Below are positions 35,784-45,651 of a stretch of 64,000 nucleotides of DNA, one piece after another. Source of the stretch: an uncultured Acidobacteriia bacterium (GTDB taxonomy: Bacteria; Acidobacteriota; Terriglobia; Bryobacterales; Bryobacteraceae); contig CAIVPR010000028.1 in the NCBI GenBank assembly GCA_903907865.1, positions 1 to 64,000 on the forward strand, written 5' to 3'. Numbering within the stretch: the first letter of the stretch is position 1; each line of letters begins with the position of its first letter. The translations under genes were made by a program, and so were the position numbers. The notes under the pieces were generated by a model, which was not told where the DNA came from, did not search any database, and was given only the letters and a program-made list of their open reading frames with translations.

Positions 35784-38442
35784 AGGAGAACTCGTTGGAA
35801 TTCAGAATCACTTTACAGAGGCTGGCGAGGTCGCCCGCAAACTTGCCGAAAGCCGTCATTTCCCCATCGTCCGGCAGCCGCCCCAGCGCGATTTCAAAGA
35901 GCCGCCGGATCTGCGCGGGCCGCCCGGCACCGGCATCCTTCTCGATCCGCTTGGCGAGGAAAGCCGCCTCCTCGTTCGTCAGGTCGCCGTTCAGCATCGA
36001 AAGCGCCTGCAGCGGCGTCGTCGTCACATTCCGGCGGTCGCACGATTCGCTGAACGGGATGGCATCGAACGACGACAGCATCGGCAAAGGCAACGAGCGC
36101 CGCTGGAATATGTAGATGGACCGTCGGCGCGTGTCCTCGTCGTTCTCGGCGGGCTCCCACATCAGGCCGCCCATGCGACCGTAGCGGGCAAAATCGGCCA
36201 GATCCGCAGGCAGCGCCGGAAACACGCTCGGGCCGCCGCGCTCCAAATTCAAGCGACCGCTGACCGACAGGATCGAATCGCGCAGCGCCTCCGCCTCCAG
36301 CCGCTGGCGGTTGAAGCGCCACAGCAGCCGGTTGTCGGGGTCGTTCTCATTCTTCGCGAAGACCCGGTTCTCCGACGACTGCCGGTAGGTGTTCGAAAGG
36401 AGCATCAGCCGGTGCATGGCCTTGATATCCCAGCCGCTCTCGACGAAACGGACAGCGAGGTAATCGAGAAGTTCGGGGTGCGTCGGGCGGTCGCCATTGA
36501 CGCCGAAATCGCTCGGAGTGCGCACGATGCCGTAGCCGAAGTGGTGCTGCCACATGCGGTTCACGAAAACGCGCGCCGTGAGCGGGTTCTCCGGCGCGGT
36601 CAGCCAATTGCCGAGCGTGTGCCGCCAGCCGCGGGTCGGAAATTGGCGGTACCGGTCGGATTCGATGACGGCGGGCTCGCTGTTACCGGCGATGGCGCTG
36701 GGAAAGCCAGCTTCGACGATTTCGGCGGGCTGGCGGTAGTCCCCCCGGGTGAGGACATGGGTCGGAGCGATGTCGGGACCGGTCGGCGGCCCAGGCACCT
36801 GGCCGACGCCGGTCACCGCCGTGCTCCAGCGGGAAAGGCGGTTCCGGTAGACGTCGAGCTTGGCCGTAAGTTCGCCGTGTCGGGCCTTCTCCTCGGCGGT
36901 GAAGATGGATTTCCCGGAGTACTTGGCTGTGGCCTCGGCACGCACATCATCCAGCGTCAGACTGGCGAAACGGGCGGTCGGATCGGCACCCGGCTTGGCA
37001 TAGTCGGCCTTGAGACGCTCCAGCATCGGCTTCTCGACGGCCTCGAGCGCGGTCTTCTCCTCGGCGTCGCCCGTACGCGTCGCGTCCTCTAGAAAATCGA
37101 GGTAGCGCTCCTTCTCCGCGTCGGTAAAGACGGCGGACTTGGCCAGCTTCACCTCCAAGTGCAGGTCGGCGGTGGTGACCGGCTTGCCTTTCGCGCGGGC
37201 CGACTTCTCGGCGACCAGCTTCTTCAACAGCTCCGCCTCGAACGCGTCGAGTTCCTTCCTCTCGGCGCTGTCGTTGAGCTGGGACTGGTATTCCTTGGTG
37301 CGCGCGGCGGCGCGAGCCGCGATCTCCTTGTCCTTGAACGGCACCTCGACCGACTTCGGCTCGGTGGTCTGGAAGAAGGCTTGGAGCCGGTAGAAATCGC
37401 GCTGCGGGATCGGGTCGTACTTGTGGTCGTGGCAGCGGGCGCAGCCCACCGTCAAGCCTAGAAATACCGACGAGGTGGCCGTCGTCACTTCGCTCAAGTA
37501 GTTCTGGCGCACGTCGGCGGCGACGAGGTTGGAGCGGTCCCACGGCGCGAGGCGGAGAAAGGCCGTCGCCACCAAGCCCTGCTTGTCTGGCTGGTAATTG
37601 TTGCGCGTCTTGCTGTGCTCGTCGCCGCCAGCCAACTGGAGCAGCACGAACTTGTCGTACGGCATGTTGGAGTTGAAAGCGTCGATGACCCAGTCGCGGT
37701 AGCGCCAGACATTGCCGATGCCGCCATCACCTTCGAGCCCGCTGGTTTCGCCGTAGCGTGCAAGGTCGAGCCAGTGGCGGCCCCAGCGTTCACCATAGCG
37801 GGGGTCGGCGAGGAGTTTGTCGACTAGTTTTTCGTAGGCGTCGGGGGCTTCGTCGGCCAGCCAGGCGTTCATTTCGTCCGGCGACGGAGGCACTCCGAGC
37901 AGATCGAAATACACGCGGCGGGCGAGGGTGCGCTTGCTTGCCGGGGGCGCGGGGCCGAGCGACGCGGCGTCAAGCTTGGCAAGGACGAAGTTGTCGATGG
38001 GATTTTTCACCCACGCGGCGTTGGAAACGGCCGGGGGCTCCTTCTTCACGGGTCGTTCGTAGGGCCAACGCCAAGCCGCACCGCTTGTCTTCTGGTTCGA
38101 CGGGGGCAGTCCGCGAATCCAGTCCTCGATCTTGGCGATGTCAGAGGCTGCGAGTTCGCGTCCCATCGGCATGCGCGGCGCAAGGTCGCCGTTCAGCATC
38201 TTGATGAGCGGGCTGGATTCCGGGTGTCCGGCGGTGACGGCGCGACCGTGCTTGCTGCCGCCCTGGATGACGGTTTCGAGGGAGTTGACCGAAAAGCCGC
38301 TGGTGTGGAGCTTGGCGGAATGGCACTCGGCGCAGTTCTTCGTCAAAATGTCGAGCGCCGGGGCCACCGGGGCCGCGCTCGCGGCACCTGCCAGCACGAG
38401 CCCGGCGAAAAGGGTCCAAGGAGTTGAGCGGTGCAAGTGCAT
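35773..38442 (-). CDS. PSD1-type planctomycete cytochrome, DUF1549-DUF1553 (second pair)
   Basis: 889 residues from ATG 38440-38442, which yields a signal peptide (PWTLFAGLVLAGAASAAPV). A PSCyt1 haem motif NCAECHSAKL lies near residue 40, followed by DUF1549 with WGRHWLDLARYGET and CARCHDHKYDPIPQ, a long charged helical insertion of about 200 residues rich in Lys/Glu/Ala, and then DUF1553 (ARVFVNRMWQHHFGYGIVRT). It differs from the first pair by the longer helical insert. It is the first gene of the operon with DUF1501 and an amidohydrolase. Confidence 0.92.
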   Translation of the reverse strand: MHLHRSTPWTLFAGLVLAGAASAAPVAPALDILTKNCAECHSAKLHTSGFSVNSLETVIQGGSKHGRAVTAGHPESSPLIKMLNGDLAPRMPMGRELAASDIAKIEDWIRGLPPSNQKTSGAAWRWPYERPVKKEPPAVSNAAWVKNPIDNFVLAKLDAASLGPAPPASKRTLARRVYFDLLGVPPSPDEMNAWLADEAPDAYEKLVDKLLADPRYGERWGRHWLDLARYGETSGLEGDGGIGNVWRYRDWVIDAFNSNMPYDKFVLLQLAGGDEHSKTRNNYQPDKQGLVATAFLRLAPWDRSNLVAADVRQNYLSEVTTATSSVFLGLTVGCARCHDHKYDPIPQRDFYRLQAFFQTTEPKSVEVPFKDKEIAARAAARTKEYQSQLNDSAERKELDAFEAELLKKLVAEKSARAKGKPVTTADLHLEVKLAKSAVFTDAEKERYLDFLEDATRTGDAEEKTALEAVEKPMLERLKADYAKPGADPTARFASLTLDDVRAEATAKYSGKSIFTAEEKARHGELTAKLDVYRNRLSRWSTAVTGVGQVPGPPTGPDIAPTHVLTRGDYRQPAEIVEAGFPSAIAGNSEPAVIESDRYRQFPTRGWRHTLGNWLTAPENPLTARVFVNRMWQHHFGYGIVRTPSDFGVNGDRPTHPELLDYLAVRFVESGWDIKAMHRLMLLSNTYRQSSENRVFAKNENDPDNRLLWRFNRQRLEAEALRDSILSVSGRLNLERGGPSVFPALPADLADFARYGRMGGLMWEPAENDEDTRRRSIYIFQRRSLPLPMLSSFDAIPFSESCDRRNVTTTPLQALSMLNGDLTNEEAAFLAKRIEKDAGAGRPAQIRRLFEIALGRLPDDGEMTAFGKFAGDLASLCKVILNSNEFSYVD

Positions 38443-38515
38443 GGGTGCTGGGACAATTCTATCGCGAATTGGTGCTAAAGTTTTCCCCGTCCTTTGCCGA
38501 TAGACAGGCAGGGCG

Positions 38516-39589
38516 ATGATCTCCATACGCAAATTCCTAGACGCGCACAAGCCCACCGGGCCCGCGCCTCCCGGCATCACCGAACACGATGACTTGGTCG
38601 GGGAACTTGGCGCGCTTTCCGTCGCGGTCGGCACGGAACCCGTCCGCCCCGACATGTTCGCCCTCTATGGGGACCTGCTGGACCACCTCGCAGCTTGCAT
38701 CCTGTCGGGCGACAGTTCCACTGATTTGCGTTCCAAGCTGCAGCAGGCCCGTGGGCAATTGGTGCCAGATATCCCGGACTCGGAGGCGCGCCGTGTCGAC
38801 GGCACCATCCGAGCTCTGCTGACGCGCCATTCCGCGCGCGTCCAAGAGAATACGCAAAGGTCCGCACTGGAACTCCAGCACATTGTCGGAGTCCTCAACC
38901 AAGCCCTGAGTGTGGTGGCCGGAGGTGGAGAGCGCGTTGTCTCCCGTCTGCAAAAAATCCAGGGAGCCCTCCAGCGCGCCTCGGGAATGCAGGACATGGC
39001 GGGCCTGCGCGCGTCGCTATCGGACGCCGTCCACATGGTCGAGGAGGAGGCCAGGAAGGAACAGGAGACGGCCGCCCGCGATTTGGCGACATTCGGAACC
39101 GAGGTTGCACGTGTCCGGGGCTTGGTGCAGGGAAACGCCACCAGCGGGTTGCCCGGTCGTCCTGCAGGCATCGACGCCATCAACGAGGCCTTGGCCGGAG
39201 GTGCGGGCGAGGGTATCCTGGTCGCCGCCTTTGTTTTCGCCCAACTCCAAATGATCGTGCAGCGCTACGGCCCCGATGTGGTCGACGATCTCTTTTTCCA
39301 GCTGATCCGCGAACGGATACAACCGTTGGTCCCGTCCAGCATTGCCTTCCGTTGGACTCCGTTCAGCCTGGTCGCCCTCGTCCGGGGCGGCGCGGACATC
39401 GAAAAAATCAAGGAATCCATGCTGGCCGCCAACCGGGCACCGCTGGTGCACAAGGTCTCCCTGGGGAACCGGACAGCGGTGCTGAAGGTGGGTCTTTCCC
39501 ATCTGTTGCTGGACGACCATGGCCGCCCACCCGCCGCGATGGTGACGGAGTTGGACGCCTTCACCTCCGCCACCACCAACGCCACCTGA
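38516..39589 (+). CDS. Protein with a degenerate GGDEF-like domain
   Basis: 357 residues. Residues 1-200 are helical with a coiled-coil stretch (ASLSDAVHMVEEEARKEQET). Residues 210-345 follow the GGDEF fold (GLPGRPAGIDAINEALAGG resembles the TGLPNR opening; RYGPDVVDDLFFQLIRERIQ matches the helix after the product-binding loop), but the GGDEF loop itself is replaced by WTPFSLVAL. It therefore cannot make c-di-GMP and may be a sensor or partner. It lies 9 bp upstream of a GGDEF-EAL gene, suggesting joint action. I assign the fold at moderate confidence. Confidence 0.65.
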   Translation: MISIRKFLDAHKPTGPAPPGITEHDDLVGELGALSVAVGTEPVRPDMFALYGDLLDHLAACILSGDSSTDLRSKLQQARGQLVPDIPDSEARRVDGTIRALLTRHSARVQENTQRSALELQHIVGVLNQALSVVAGGGERVVSRLQKIQGALQRASGMQDMAGLRASLSDAVHMVEEEARKEQETAARDLATFGTEVARVRGLVQGNATSGLPGRPAGIDAINEALAGGAGEGILVAAFVFAQLQMIVQRYGPDVVDDLFFQLIRERIQPLVPSSIAFRWTPFSLVALVRGGADIEKIKESMLAANRAPLVHKVSLGNRTAVLKVGLSHLLLDDHGRPPAAMVTELDAFTSATTNAT

Positions 39590-39598
39590 GAACCTGCC

Positions 39599-41341
39599 AT
39601 GCTTCCCCACGATTGCGATGCCGCTACGGCAAGAATTGTCGAGATGATCGTACGGAAGTGCGAGCCCGCCGAGATTCTGGGTGCGCTCTGCGCATGGCTC
39701 GACCCCGACAGTGGTACGTCCATGGCGTTCTTCCTGCTCGAGACCGACCTGTTCGGCGAACCGGAATGGATCGTCGCCACCCCGGTTGCTGGTGATGCCT
39801 CCGAGTGGAATCTCTGCCCCGGCGAAATCTCCGACCGCCTTCTGGCATCGGCCGAGGATGCGGGCAACGCTGTATGCCAGCTGGCACCGACGGTCTGGGC
39901 CCGGCATCTCTATTCCGGCATCGGAGAAATGGTGGGTCTGTTTGTTCTCCACTCCGCAATCCCGCCCTCACCCCGCCTTGGCAACCGGATCGAGACCGTG
40001 TGCCGTCTGGGGGCGCTCGCCGTCGAGCACCGCAACCTGCTTGCCGAACTAGCCTGGCAGGCCGACCATGACGAGGTTACGGGCCTGTTGACCCGTGGCT
40101 GTTTCGAGCGCCTGCTGGGGGCCCGCCTTCGGATAGACCCCTCGCAAGCGCTGATCGTTGTCAACCTCGACCGCTTCCGTCTAGTCAACGAGGTATTGGG
40201 CCATTCGCTCGGCAACCGGGTCCTCCGGCATGTCGGGGCCCGATTCCAAGGCTGCCTCACACCGGGCTCCGGGCTGGCACGCGTCGGCGGCGACGAGTTC
40301 GCCATCCTCCCGGACGGCGCAGCTTCCCTCGAACAGTCGGCGACACTCGCCAGCCGTCTCCTCCAGTCCTTGGCCGAACCCGTATCGGTTGAAGAACACC
40401 AACTCTTCATCAGCGCCAGCATCGGGATCTCCTGCTCAACCCGCGAAAGCACCCGCGAGAGCCTCCAGCGCGAGGCCTATGTGGCGCTCTACCATGCGAA
40501 ACACTCGGGCAAGTCCCGCTGGATGTGTTTCCACGGCTCCATGGCTGGCACCCCTCCCGAACGCCTCGAAATGGAGAAGCGGCTGCGGTCCGCCATACCG
40601 CGCGGCGAAATGCTGCTCTTCTACCAGCCGCAGTTCGACCTCGCCTCGGGCCAGTTGCGCGGGGCCGAAGTGTTGCTGCGCTGGAAACCGGAGGGCGTCG
40701 GCATCATTTCCCCGGCATCGTTCATCCCCGTCCTCGAAGAGACCGGCCTCATCATCCATTTCGGCATGTGGGTACTCCGCGAGGCGTGCCTGCAAGGCCG
40801 GCGCTGGGGCGTGGAATCCGGACAGTGGTTACGGCTCGCGGTCAATGTTTCCGCCATCCAATTCATGAACCCCGGCTTCGCGGGAGAAGTCGAGGCAATT
40901 CTCGCGGAGACCGCCTTCCCCCCACGCCTGCTTGAGCTCGAACTCACGGAGAGCCTCTTCGTGGGCGACTACTCCCGCGTCTCCACGGTGTTCCGCCGCT
41001 TGCAAAAGGCCGGGGTCACGTTGGCGCTGGACGACTTCGGTGTCGGCCAGTCGTCCCTGTCCCACTTGCAGCGGCTACCCTTCCAACGGCTGAAGATCGA
41101 CCAGTCGTTCGTCCGAGCCATGGCCGAGGCACGAACCTGTCCGCCCATCGTGGACAACATCATCCGGCTCGCCGAAGGCTTGGGAATGAGCACGATCGCC
41201 GAAGGAGTGGACAACGCGGCCCAACTGGACGCGCTGCGCCGCATGGGCTGCGACGAGGCGCAAGGCTATTTCTACTCCATGCCCCTCCCCCCCTCGGAAT
41301 TCGAGGGCACGTGGTTTACACGGGAGGCAATGACCGCATGA
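39599..41341 (+). CDS. GGDEF-EAL c-di-GMP signalling protein
   Basis: 580 residues, no membrane span. An N-terminal GAF-like region (1-150) precedes a GGDEF domain with an intact GGDEF at 230-234 and a C-terminal EAL domain. In the latter the signature glutamate is kept but the motif reads EVL (357-359). DDFGVGQSSLSHL, the metal and catalytic loop, and KIDQSFV are present, so phosphodiesterase activity is possible. The balance of synthesis and breakdown cannot be told from sequence. Its 3' end overlaps glpD (convergent) by 26 bp. Confidence 0.92.
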   Translation: MLPHDCDAATARIVEMIVRKCEPAEILGALCAWLDPDSGTSMAFFLLETDLFGEPEWIVATPVAGDASEWNLCPGEISDRLLASAEDAGNAVCQLAPTVWARHLYSGIGEMVGLFVLHSAIPPSPRLGNRIETVCRLGALAVEHRNLLAELAWQADHDEVTGLLTRGCFERLLGARLRIDPSQALIVVNLDRFRLVNEVLGHSLGNRVLRHVGARFQGCLTPGSGLARVGGDEFAILPDGAASLEQSATLASRLLQSLAEPVSVEEHQLFISASIGISCSTRESTRESLQREAYVALYHAKHSGKSRWMCFHGSMAGTPPERLEMEKRLRSAIPRGEMLLFYQPQFDLASGQLRGAEVLLRWKPEGVGIISPASFIPVLEETGLIIHFGMWVLREACLQGRRWGVESGQWLRLAVNVSAIQFMNPGFAGEVEAILAETAFPPRLLELELTESLFVGDYSRVSTVFRRLQKAGVTLALDDFGVGQSSLSHLQRLPFQRLKIDQSFVRAMAEARTCPPIVDNIIRLAEGLGMSTIAEGVDNAAQLDALRRMGCDEAQGYFYSMPLPPSEFEGTWFTREAMTA

Positions 41342-42713
41342 CCTCGGCGACTTCCGCGTCCGCACGGGGAGTGTCCCACCCCAGCAGGTCCCCCATCGTG
41401 CGGGCAATCGGGCCAAGCCACGACGGATCGAGGCGGCGCTCATGGCCCCAGTACGTGCTGACGTGCAACACATCGGCCAGTTTCCTCGCGTACTCGCGCG
41501 CCACCGCGACCCGCACCACTTCCATCGGATCGAGGGGACGGTCCGGTATGTCGAGCGGCGTCGTGCCTGTGGCGCAGGGAAAATCTCGACCCGGCGCAAG
41601 ATCCCGCAGCAGCCCGTCCACCAACTCCTCGGCCATGGCTCGGTACGTGGTGTACTTGCCTCCCGACACATGCATCACGCCGTCCGCCGACGCCCAGATC
41701 TTGTGTTCGCGGCTGGTCGCGGTTGCCGAGCGCCCGCCCTCCATCAGCAGCGGACGCAGCGAGCTGTACGAACTCACGGGTTCTCCGCGATATTTCGGGA
41801 ACAACCGCGCCACGATGGCCTTCAAGTACCGAATCTCGTTGGCGGAGATTTCGACTTGGTCCGGGCCGCCAGCGTGGTCCTCGTCGGTCGTGCCGACCAG
41901 CGTGAGATCGTCCTTCTCCCCCCACGGAATGAAAAACACGATTCGCCCGGCCTCGTCGAAATACGAGATCGCCTCGTCGCCCTCTTGGATCCGGGGATAA
42001 ATCAAGTGGGAGCCACGCACCAGCCGCAACGGCGCGGCGTCCGACCATGCACCGGTAGCGTCCACCAACCGCTTGGCCCGGACCGGAAACGCGTCGCCGC
42101 TCAACGTGTCGCGGCCTCGGACCACGCCCCCGTCAACCTCGGCGGCAACGTAGTTGTTGACCCACGCTCCATGCCGTTCCGCGTCCAGCAGATTCTCCAC
42201 AACCAGCCGCGCCGAATGCACCCGCCCGTCGAGAAACAGCAGGCCCGCCCGCAGCCCCGTGGATTCGAGCCCCGGTTCCATCGCCGAAGCCTCCCCCGCG
42301 GACAGCGCCTTGTGGGTGCCGATTCCGCTCGATCCCGCGAGCGCGTCGTACAGCGTCAGCCCTGCCCCATAGAACCACCGGTCCACAGGACCGTAGCACG
42401 GCAGAAGGAACTTCAACGGCGAGACCAGCTTCGGCGCAATCCGCAGCAGCGTCGCGCGCTCGTGCAGCGCTTCTTGCACGAGCCCGAAATCGAAATATTT
42501 CAGGTAGCGGAGACCCCCGTGGATCAACTGGGAATTCCGCCCGCTGGTGCCCGAGGAAAAATGGTTCTTCTCGACAAGCGCGACCTTCAGCCCCGCGTCT
42601 CGCGTCACCAAATCCCGCGCGATTCCAGCACCGTTGATGCCGCCCCCAATGATCAACACGTCCCAGCATTCGGCCTTCAGCCGCTCGAGATTGGCCGCGC
42701 GCCGATCCAGCAT
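41316..42713 (-). CDS. glpD: Glycerol-3-phosphate dehydrogenase, FAD-dependent
   Basis: 465 residues, slightly shorter than the usual 500. The FAD-binding dinucleotide motif is DVLIIGGGINGAGIARDL at residues 18-35. The substrate-side motifs SSGTSGRNSQLIHGGLRYL and IPWGEKDDLTLVGTTDEDH fit aerobic GlpD. It oxidises glycerol 3-phosphate to dihydroxyacetone phosphate and passes electrons to quinone at the inner membrane. The C-terminal DAO_C domain is present. It follows the amidohydrolase gene by 3 bp on the same strand. No glycerol kinase or transporter is nearby. Confidence 0.93.
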   Translation of the reverse strand: MLDRRAANLERLKAECWDVLIIGGGINGAGIARDLVTRDAGLKVALVEKNHFSSGTSGRNSQLIHGGLRYLKYFDFGLVQEALHERATLLRIAPKLVSPLKFLLPCYGPVDRWFYGAGLTLYDALAGSSGIGTHKALSAGEASAMEPGLESTGLRAGLLFLDGRVHSARLVVENLLDAERHGAWVNNYVAAEVDGGVVRGRDTLSGDAFPVRAKRLVDATGAWSDAAPLRLVRGSHLIYPRIQEGDEAISYFDEAGRIVFFIPWGEKDDLTLVGTTDEDHAGGPDQVEISANEIRYLKAIVARLFPKYRGEPVSSYSSLRPLLMEGGRSATATSREHKIWASADGVMHVSGGKYTTYRAMAEELVDGLLRDLAPGRDFPCATGTTPLDIPDRPLDPMEVVRVAVAREYARKLADVLHVSTYWGHERRLDPSWLGPIARTMGDLLGWDTPRADAEVAEVMRSLPPV

Positions 42714-42716
42714 GGC

Positions 42717-43550
42717 CTATTCCCCCAGCCCGTAGAACCGAATCGCGGTGCCCCCGAGCAGTTCCTCCCGTTGGGGAGTCGGAATCGGTCCGCAAGCTTG
42801 GGTGAACGCCGCAAGCACCTGCTTCCAGGATCCCGCCAACCGGCATACCGGCCAATCACTGCCGAACATGAGCCGACCTGTCCCAAAACATTGCAGTGCG
42901 TGCTGCACATACGGACGCAAATCGTCCGCCGACCATGCCGAATGGTTGGCCTCGGTGATCATCCCCGAAACCTTGCAATGCATGCCCGGAATCCGCGCCA
43001 CCGTTTCGAAGTCGCGCGCCCATGGCTCGAACGCGTTCGACGCGATCAGCGGTTTTGCGATGTGATCGACAACCATCCGCAAGCCAGGCACCTTGTCCGC
43101 CAGTTCAGGGATCAAAGGCAGGTGGGGCGGCCGCAGCAGCAAATCATAGGGGATGCCCCGCCGGGCAAGCTCCCTTAGTCCTTCAACGACATCGGGACGG
43201 AGCAACCAGCGCAAGTCCGGCTCATCGTGCACGAGATGCCGGATACCCTTGAACTTCGGGTTCTTTTGGCAGCGGTCGAGCACCGATCCAAGGTCAGGCG
43301 ATGTCAGATCCGCCCACGCGACCACCCCGCGGATGATCTGCGACCGCGCCGCAAGCTCCAATAACCACCAGGTCTCCTCGATGATGACGTTGGCTTGGAC
43401 GACGACGCTCCCGTCGAACCGGTGCTCCTCGAGGATCGGTGCCAAGTCCTCCGGCAGGTAGGTGCGGCGCAACACCGACTCGCCGGGCGGCATCCATGGG
43501 TATTCAAATCTCGTGATGTCCCAAAAATGCTGGTGGGCGTCGATCCTCAT
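42717..43550 (-). CDS. Amidohydrolase_2 family lactonase-like protein
   Basis: 277 residues, cytoplasmic. The N-terminus MRIDAHQHFWDITRFEYPWM carries the HxHFW motif typical of L-fuconolactonase/L-rhamnonolactonase relatives; VVDHIAKPLI and FGSDWPVCRL supply further metal ligands. It would open a sugar-acid lactone. The start at ATG 43550 is chosen over 43574 because homology begins there. It sits 3 bp upstream of glpD in the same operon, hinting at carbohydrate catabolism. Confidence 0.87.
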   Translation of the reverse strand: MRIDAHQHFWDITRFEYPWMPPGESVLRRTYLPEDLAPILEEHRFDGSVVVQANVIIEETWWLLELAARSQIIRGVVAWADLTSPDLGSVLDRCQKNPKFKGIRHLVHDEPDLRWLLRPDVVEGLRELARRGIPYDLLLRPPHLPLIPELADKVPGLRMVVDHIAKPLIASNAFEPWARDFETVARIPGMHCKVSGMITEANHSAWSADDLRPYVQHALQCFGTGRLMFGSDWPVCRLAGSWKQVLAAFTQACGPIPTPQREELLGGTAIRFYGLGE

Positions 43551-43603
43551 GGCTGGCTTGGTTCCTCTCACCATGGTACGCGTCGGGCTATACTCTATTC
43601 GAC

Positions 43604-45202
43604 TTGTCCAATCTGCGATCCATTCTCAACTACGCTCCCGTTGAACTTCGATTCGGGACCAGCGGCCGCCGCGGCAAGGTGCTGGATATGACACAACTGG
43701 AGGTCTACGCGAACGCCCTCGGCGAACTCCGCTATCTCCAGTCGCTGCCTCTTGAGGCGGGCGGCATCGTCCGTGGGGAGGATTTCTACTTCGCACACGA
43801 TCTGCGGCCCAGTTCCGTGGCGTTGGTATCGGCGGAGGGCGGTCGCGGCGAGATCTGCCAGGCTGTGGTCCAAGCGGTGTTGGACGCCGGAATGCGTCCC
43901 GTAAACCTAGGTCCGATCCCCACCCCCGCGCTGGCGGCGTACGCGTTTGCGCGCCAGCGGGGAAGCATCATGGTCACTGGCAGCCACATCCCGTTCGATC
44001 TAAACGGCTACAAGTTGAATACGGCCACCGGGGAAATCCTCAAGGATCAGGAAGCTCCCATTACGGAATCGGTACTAGCCGAGCGGGGTCGCCTCTACGC
44101 CGAACCCGCATCCTCGTCCGCCTTTGACGACTCCGGCATGTTCCGCGACGGCCACCGGGAACTTCCCGCGGTCGAAACCGGAGCGAGGACGGACTATCTT
44201 AATCGTTACGTCGATTTCTTCGCCGGGCTGCCGCTCGCGGGCAAAACAATCTTGGCCTATCAGCACTCCGCCGTCGGGCGCGATTTGTTGGTCGAAGTTC
44301 TGCGTGCCCTAGGTGCCGAGGTGGTACCGGCAGGCAGGAGCGATACCTTCGTCGCCATCGACACGGAGGCGATCGGTGCCACGGAGCTTGCCACGATCCA
44401 AGCCTTGGTGGACCAGTCCCCGGAACAGCTCTGGGCGGTGGTTTCCACGGACGGCGACAGCGACCGCCCCCTCATCCTCGGGGTCGACAATGGCAAAGTG
44501 CTATTCTTCGGCGGCGATTTGGTCGGCATGGTGACGGCGGAATACCTGGGTGCGGATGCGGTGGTGGTTCCGATCACCTGTAACGACGGAATTGACCGTG
44601 GCTCCCTCGCCAGCCGACTCGAGCCCAAAACGCGGGTAGGATCGCCGTTTGTGATTGCCGGAATGGATACGGCTCTCGCCAAGGGCCGCACGAAGGTGTG
44701 TGGCTGGGAGGCCAACGGGGGATTCCTGCTCGGTTCCGACGTTCATCGAAATGGGCTCGTGCTGTCGCGCCTCGCTACGCGCGACGCGCTGCTCCCCATC
44801 GTTGCCGTCCTATGCGCAGCCGCCGAAAAGGGTGCCGGGCTTTCCGCGCTGTTCGGAGCTCTCCCCGCGCGCCACAGCCTCGCCGCGCTGAAGCGTCCGT
44901 TCCCGCGCGCCACCGGACTGGCAATCGTGGAATTCCTCAAGACTTTGAAGACCGGCGACTTGAGTGCATTCTTTCCCGCGGGATTCCCGCCCGTACTCCG
45001 GACCGACTACACCGACGGCGTTCGAGTCCTTTTCGAAAACGGCGACGTCGTTCATTTCCGGCCTTCCGGCAATGCCGACGAGTTCCGTATCTACGCGGTC
45101 GCCGACACGGCGCAACGAGCGCAGGAAATTGTCTCAGCGGGATTGGCGGAACCGGACGGAATCATCCGCCGCATCGAGCGCGCCGCCCGACCCACGGGTT
45201 AG
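43604..45202 (+). CDS. Phosphoglucomutase/phosphomannomutase family protein
   Basis: 532 residues of the alpha-D-phosphohexomutase superfamily. The FGTSGRRGK opening lies at residues 17-25, so a TTG start at 43604 is required. The phosphoserine loop is TGSHIP, with Ser at 127 (the usual form is TASHNP). The metal loop is STDGDSDRP and the sugar-binding loop GWEANGGFLLG. It interconverts hexose 1- and 6-phosphates for cell-wall or glycogen synthesis. A TATACT box at 43589-43594 lies 9 bp before the TTG. The 3' end overlaps the convergent membrane gene by 4 bp. Confidence 0.9.
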   Translation: MSNLRSILNYAPVELRFGTSGRRGKVLDMTQLEVYANALGELRYLQSLPLEAGGIVRGEDFYFAHDLRPSSVALVSAEGGRGEICQAVVQAVLDAGMRPVNLGPIPTPALAAYAFARQRGSIMVTGSHIPFDLNGYKLNTATGEILKDQEAPITESVLAERGRLYAEPASSSAFDDSGMFRDGHRELPAVETGARTDYLNRYVDFFAGLPLAGKTILAYQHSAVGRDLLVEVLRALGAEVVPAGRSDTFVAIDTEAIGATELATIQALVDQSPEQLWAVVSTDGDSDRPLILGVDNGKVLFFGGDLVGMVTAEYLGADAVVVPITCNDGIDRGSLASRLEPKTRVGSPFVIAGMDTALAKGRTKVCGWEANGGFLLGSDVHRNGLVLSRLATRDALLPIVAVLCAAAEKGAGLSALFGALPARHSLAALKRPFPRATGLAIVEFLKTLKTGDLSAFFPAGFPPVLRTDYTDGVRVLFENGDVVHFRPSGNADEFRIYAVADTAQRAQEIVSAGLAEPDGIIRRIERAARPTG

Positions 45203-45639
45203 CGGCGGGTCCCCGACCCGAAGGAAATCGCGCCTACAAACGCCACCAACGCGCCGACGACCAGCAATCCAGCCGACTTCATTGCCTCCGGCCCGTCAAA
45301 GTGGTAGGACGAAAGGAAAAGTCCGCGCGTCAACACGACCAACGCAGCCAGCGCGAATAGCGCGAGCAGTGCCGGGATCTTGCGCGACAACGCGACGACC
45401 AGCAGTCCGACCACCCCGGTGCCGGCCAGCCAAGCCCCCAAGGTCTCCGGCGACCAAGGCAGCCAGTCCACGCTGATCGTCTGGTGCGGGCTCGACGCAA
45501 TCACCGCCGACATCGCCAGCGCCATCAGCGACAGAATAGCTTCGAAAATCTGGCTGTACAACCGCAGAACGTTTCCGATCACTCGCAATCCGCGTCTCCC
45601 CGTGTTCTGCTCCCCGTCGACACTACTGCGGGAAGACAA
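45199..45639 (-). CDS. Four-span membrane protein of unknown function
   Basis: 146 residues with four predicted spans (AILSLMALAMSAVIAS; LGAWLAGTGVVGLLVVAL; ALLALFALAALVVLTRGLFL; AGLLVVGALVAFVGAISFG). There are no charged motifs that suggest transport. No family is recognised. It lies 12 bp beyond the metallo-hydrolase start-side neighbour (its own start at 45639 precedes that gene's stop at 45652), so it may be the last gene of a small operon. Confidence 0.65.
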   Translation of the reverse strand: MSSRSSVDGEQNTGRRGLRVIGNVLRLYSQIFEAILSLMALAMSAVIASSPHQTISVDWLPWSPETLGAWLAGTGVVGLLVVALSRKIPALLALFALAALVVLTRGLFLSSYHFDGPEAMKSAGLLVVGALVAFVGAISFGSGTRR

Positions 45640-45651
45640 ACGATCAATATA

